The notes beneath the pieces were generated by a model. That model worked only from the letters and a program-made list of their open reading frames with translations, did not search any database and was not told the DNA's origin. Below, piece after piece: positions 27,722-29,178 of a DNA stretch of 29,178 bases. Location of the stretch: IMG/VR virus record IMGVR_UViG_3300018428_005699, positions 1-29,178 of that record; one strand, written 5' to 3'. This DNA is from a virus. The number at the start of each line of letters is the position of its first letter. The stretch's first letter is position 1. The translations under genes were made by a program, and so were the position numbers.

Positions 27722-29118
27722 GACTTCGGCTCTTTCATCTGAATGAGGAAGTCACGACCTTTCTTTTCGAACTGAAGTTGACCAGTGGGACAGATAACCC
27801 AACCAAGTTTGGTGCGACACATGCCGGGATCGGGTGCGTAGCCATCGGTGAGGATAAGTGCACCATCGAACTTCTTACCGGCCGGCGAATGAAGATGTTT
27901 GGTGACACATGAGAAGTCGGTACCACCGCATCTTGTACGATTGAGCTCTACACGCTTGCCTTTACGTAGTTCACGTTCGGACTTGGTGTCGACCTCTGTA
28001 TCGAAGTTGAAGAGAGTGAAGGTGACACGTTTAGCGAGACCATCGAGTTCTCCTGCGAAGAGTGCAAGGTCGGAGTCGGACACAGACCCGGACTGGTCGA
28101 GGTAAACGGCAATGTTGGCCTTGTAGTCGCGGTATGCGCCAGGGTGGATACCTGCGTACTTGCGATGGATACGGCGGATAGAAGAAGCACGGTCTGCACG
28201 ACGAGACATACCACAGAAACGCTTGAGAACTGCTTGCCAAGGGATTTCACGTGATACCATATCTCGTAGCTTGGATTGCATGGATGCGCCTATAGAACCC
28301 CACGAGTTGGAACCATCGCATTTTTCGACAGCTTTGCGAAGTGCTTCTTGAACCTCACCTTTGATTTGGTCACGTTCTTCGTCGGACATTTCACCCCAAC
28401 CTTCGTGGTCATCACCGCCACCAGGGACAAGGGTGACAGGATTACCGTCTTGATCGACCAAGTTGCCATTCTCGTCTAGTTGAACATCGCCATCTGCCAA
28501 GGCCTGTGCGAGGCTTTTGCCTTGCATCTTCTCTTGAGATTGGATAGATTCGCTGACTTCGGGATCGTCCATAAGCTGTTGGAAGTACCATTCGGCTGTC
28601 ATTTCCTTCGGGAAGGACGCAATCTTAGCGGAGACTTTCGCATAACGGTCAGCAGCCTGTTGACCCATCTGTTCGATTTGTTCGGGAGTGAGAGGCTCGA
28701 AGGCTTTACCGGGTATGAGACCACCTTCGGGAAGCTCTCGTTCGTCAATGAGCGAGTTGATACCGAGGTCGGTAGCGTAGTTCCATACGATATGTGGCTC
28801 TTGCTTACGATTTGAAGTATGTTCAAAGATGATGTGATAAGCTTCGTGTTTGAGAAGACCTTTGATTTGATCGGGTGTGAGACCAGCGAGGAACTTACGA
28901 TTCCATACGAGATGCATTTCACCATCTTTGGTGTATACGCCAGCGGTTGGCACCTGCGTGGTTTCACGCTTTTTGATGATTCGAAGAAGTGTGGCGAAGA
29001 AAGGCTCGTCCCACATAAGTCGAATGAGGTGAGGGGAAAGGTCGAAGGAATCGACAACTGATTGGTCTACAGTTTCTGCGATGAGTGCGTCATTTGACGT
29101 GGTATTTTGTTTTGGCAT
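27718..29118 (-). CDS. Metallopeptidase-domain plus VWA-like protein (MoxR-partner type)
   Basis: A 466-residue protein. The N-terminal part has IKGLLKHEAYHIIFEH, an H-E-x-x-H zinc motif (H91, E92, H95), with WNYATDLGINSLIDE and LPEGGLIPG as in the putative metallopeptidase family DUF2201. The C-terminal part is VWA-like: VYLDQSGSVSDSDLALFAGE (D-x-S-G-S, near 342-346), CGGTDFSCV and ILTDGYAP complete a MIDAS-type site. In bacteria and phages this protein usually follows a MoxR AAA+ ATPase, which would lie beyond the right edge. The base composition looks richer in G+C than the rest of the window. AGGAGG precedes the ATG. Confidence 0.88.
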   Translation of the reverse strand: MPKQNTTSNDALIAETVDQSVVDSFDLSPHLIRLMWDEPFFATLLRIIKKRETTQVPTAGVYTKDGEMHLVWNRKFLAGLTPDQIKGLLKHEAYHIIFEHTSNRKQEPHIVWNYATDLGINSLIDERELPEGGLIPGKAFEPLTPEQIEQMGQQAADRYAKVSAKIASFPKEMTAEWYFQQLMDDPEVSESIQSQEKMQGKSLAQALADGDVQLDENGNLVDQDGNPVTLVPGGGDDHEGWGEMSDEERDQIKGEVQEALRKAVEKCDGSNSWGSIGASMQSKLRDMVSREIPWQAVLKRFCGMSRRADRASSIRRIHRKYAGIHPGAYRDYKANIAVYLDQSGSVSDSDLALFAGELDGLAKRVTFTLFNFDTEVDTKSERELRKGKRVELNRTRCGGTDFSCVTKHLHSPAGKKFDGALILTDGYAPDPGMCRTKLGWVICPTGQLQFEKKGRDFLIQMKEPKS

Positions 29119-29139
29119 TTTGCCTCCTGAGTGTGATTG

Positions 29140-29158
29140 TTAATAGTTATACTATTAA
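29140..29158. promoter_or_regulatory. 8-bp inverted repeat upstream of the metallopeptidase-VWA gene
   Basis: TTAATAGT and ACTATTAA flank TAT (29148-29150), 22 bases before the ATG. On the minus strand TATAAC lies inside the repeat, but no -35 box is recognisable at 16-18 bases before it. Possible operator or hairpin. Confidence 0.35.
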
Positions 29159-29178
29159 TTTAATTCCGATTGTTGGTG

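Noticed and set aside
1-29178. tRNA genes, CRISPR arrays, insertion sequences, integrase or att sites
   Set aside because: Scanned by eye for T-loop motifs, short regular repeats and transposase or recombinase signatures; none convincing. A tRNA search program was not available.

Overview
The window reads as a piece of a large, probably strictly lytic tailed-phage genome (Caudoviricetes, most likely a T4-like or larger myovirus of a Gram-negative, perhaps marine, host). The grounds are: tail-fibre-type proteins with glycine-rich linkers and marine-phage structural motifs; a PIN-PhoH protein; a D12-class DNA methylase; a DinG/Rad3-type helicase; a metallopeptidase-VWA protein; many very small genes with ATGA overlaps; and almost no non-coding DNA. 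No rRNA, tRNA, CRISPR array, insertion sequence, integrase or attachment site was seen. The host is an inference; the lipoprotein signal on the plus-strand protease and the Shine-Dalgarno sites fit a proteobacterium.

Layout. Nearly everything is on the minus strand. Transcribed from high to low coordinates: a metallopeptidase/VWA protein and a small winged-helix-like protein (29.1-27.5 kb), and a small basic protein (27.4 kb). Then a phosphomannomutase (26.3 kb) leads into a dense cluster of very small genes (25.8-21.7 kb). In that cluster at least seven products look like one family of small beta-barrel proteins (h-G-D/E-L-V motif), and two other small families occur as pairs; a class II aldolase sits among them. 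Next come a helicase and adenine methylase (20.7-18.0 kb), a nucleotidyltransferase and mannose-type cupin, an HEAIH putative metalloprotease and a Nudix hydrolase (18.0-16.3 kb). They are followed by the complete yhbH-spoVR-prkA set (16.2-11.8 kb). Beyond it lie a small membrane protein, a degenerate GroEL-like chaperonin, a YkuK-type RNase H-fold protein, a zinc-ribbon-like protein and a histone-H1-like protein (10.8-8.0 kb). The last stretch is a phoH-headed run of tail-fibre and adhesin genes (7.6-1.0 kb) and a glycosyltransferase cut by the window edge. Only three genes are on the plus strand: a sigma-region-4-like protein, a GIY-YIG nuclease and a lipoprotein serine protease.

How they may work together. 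Phosphomannomutase, the mannose-type cupin, the RfaE2/TagD-like nucleotidyltransferase, the aldolase and the glycosyltransferase suggest sugar-nucleotide metabolism for decorating virions, DNA or the cell surface. PrkA/YhbH/SpoVR is normally a bacterial stationary-phase or sporulation module; a phage copy suggests rewiring of starved-host physiology. The chaperonin-like protein keeps the intermediate and apical (substrate-binding) regions but appears to have lost the ATP site.

Regulation. Several promoters of the form TTGTA(A/C) or TTGAAC, 17 bp, TAT(A/G)AT can be read directly. At two genes (glycosyltransferase, helicase) a perfect inverted repeat would hide the start codon or Shine-Dalgarno in read-through RNA, and a promoter -10 box lies in the upstream arm, so that the local transcript lacks the hairpin. 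This resembles the early/late logic known for T4 genes e and 49. Two GC-rich terminators share the same TGGGCG stem base.
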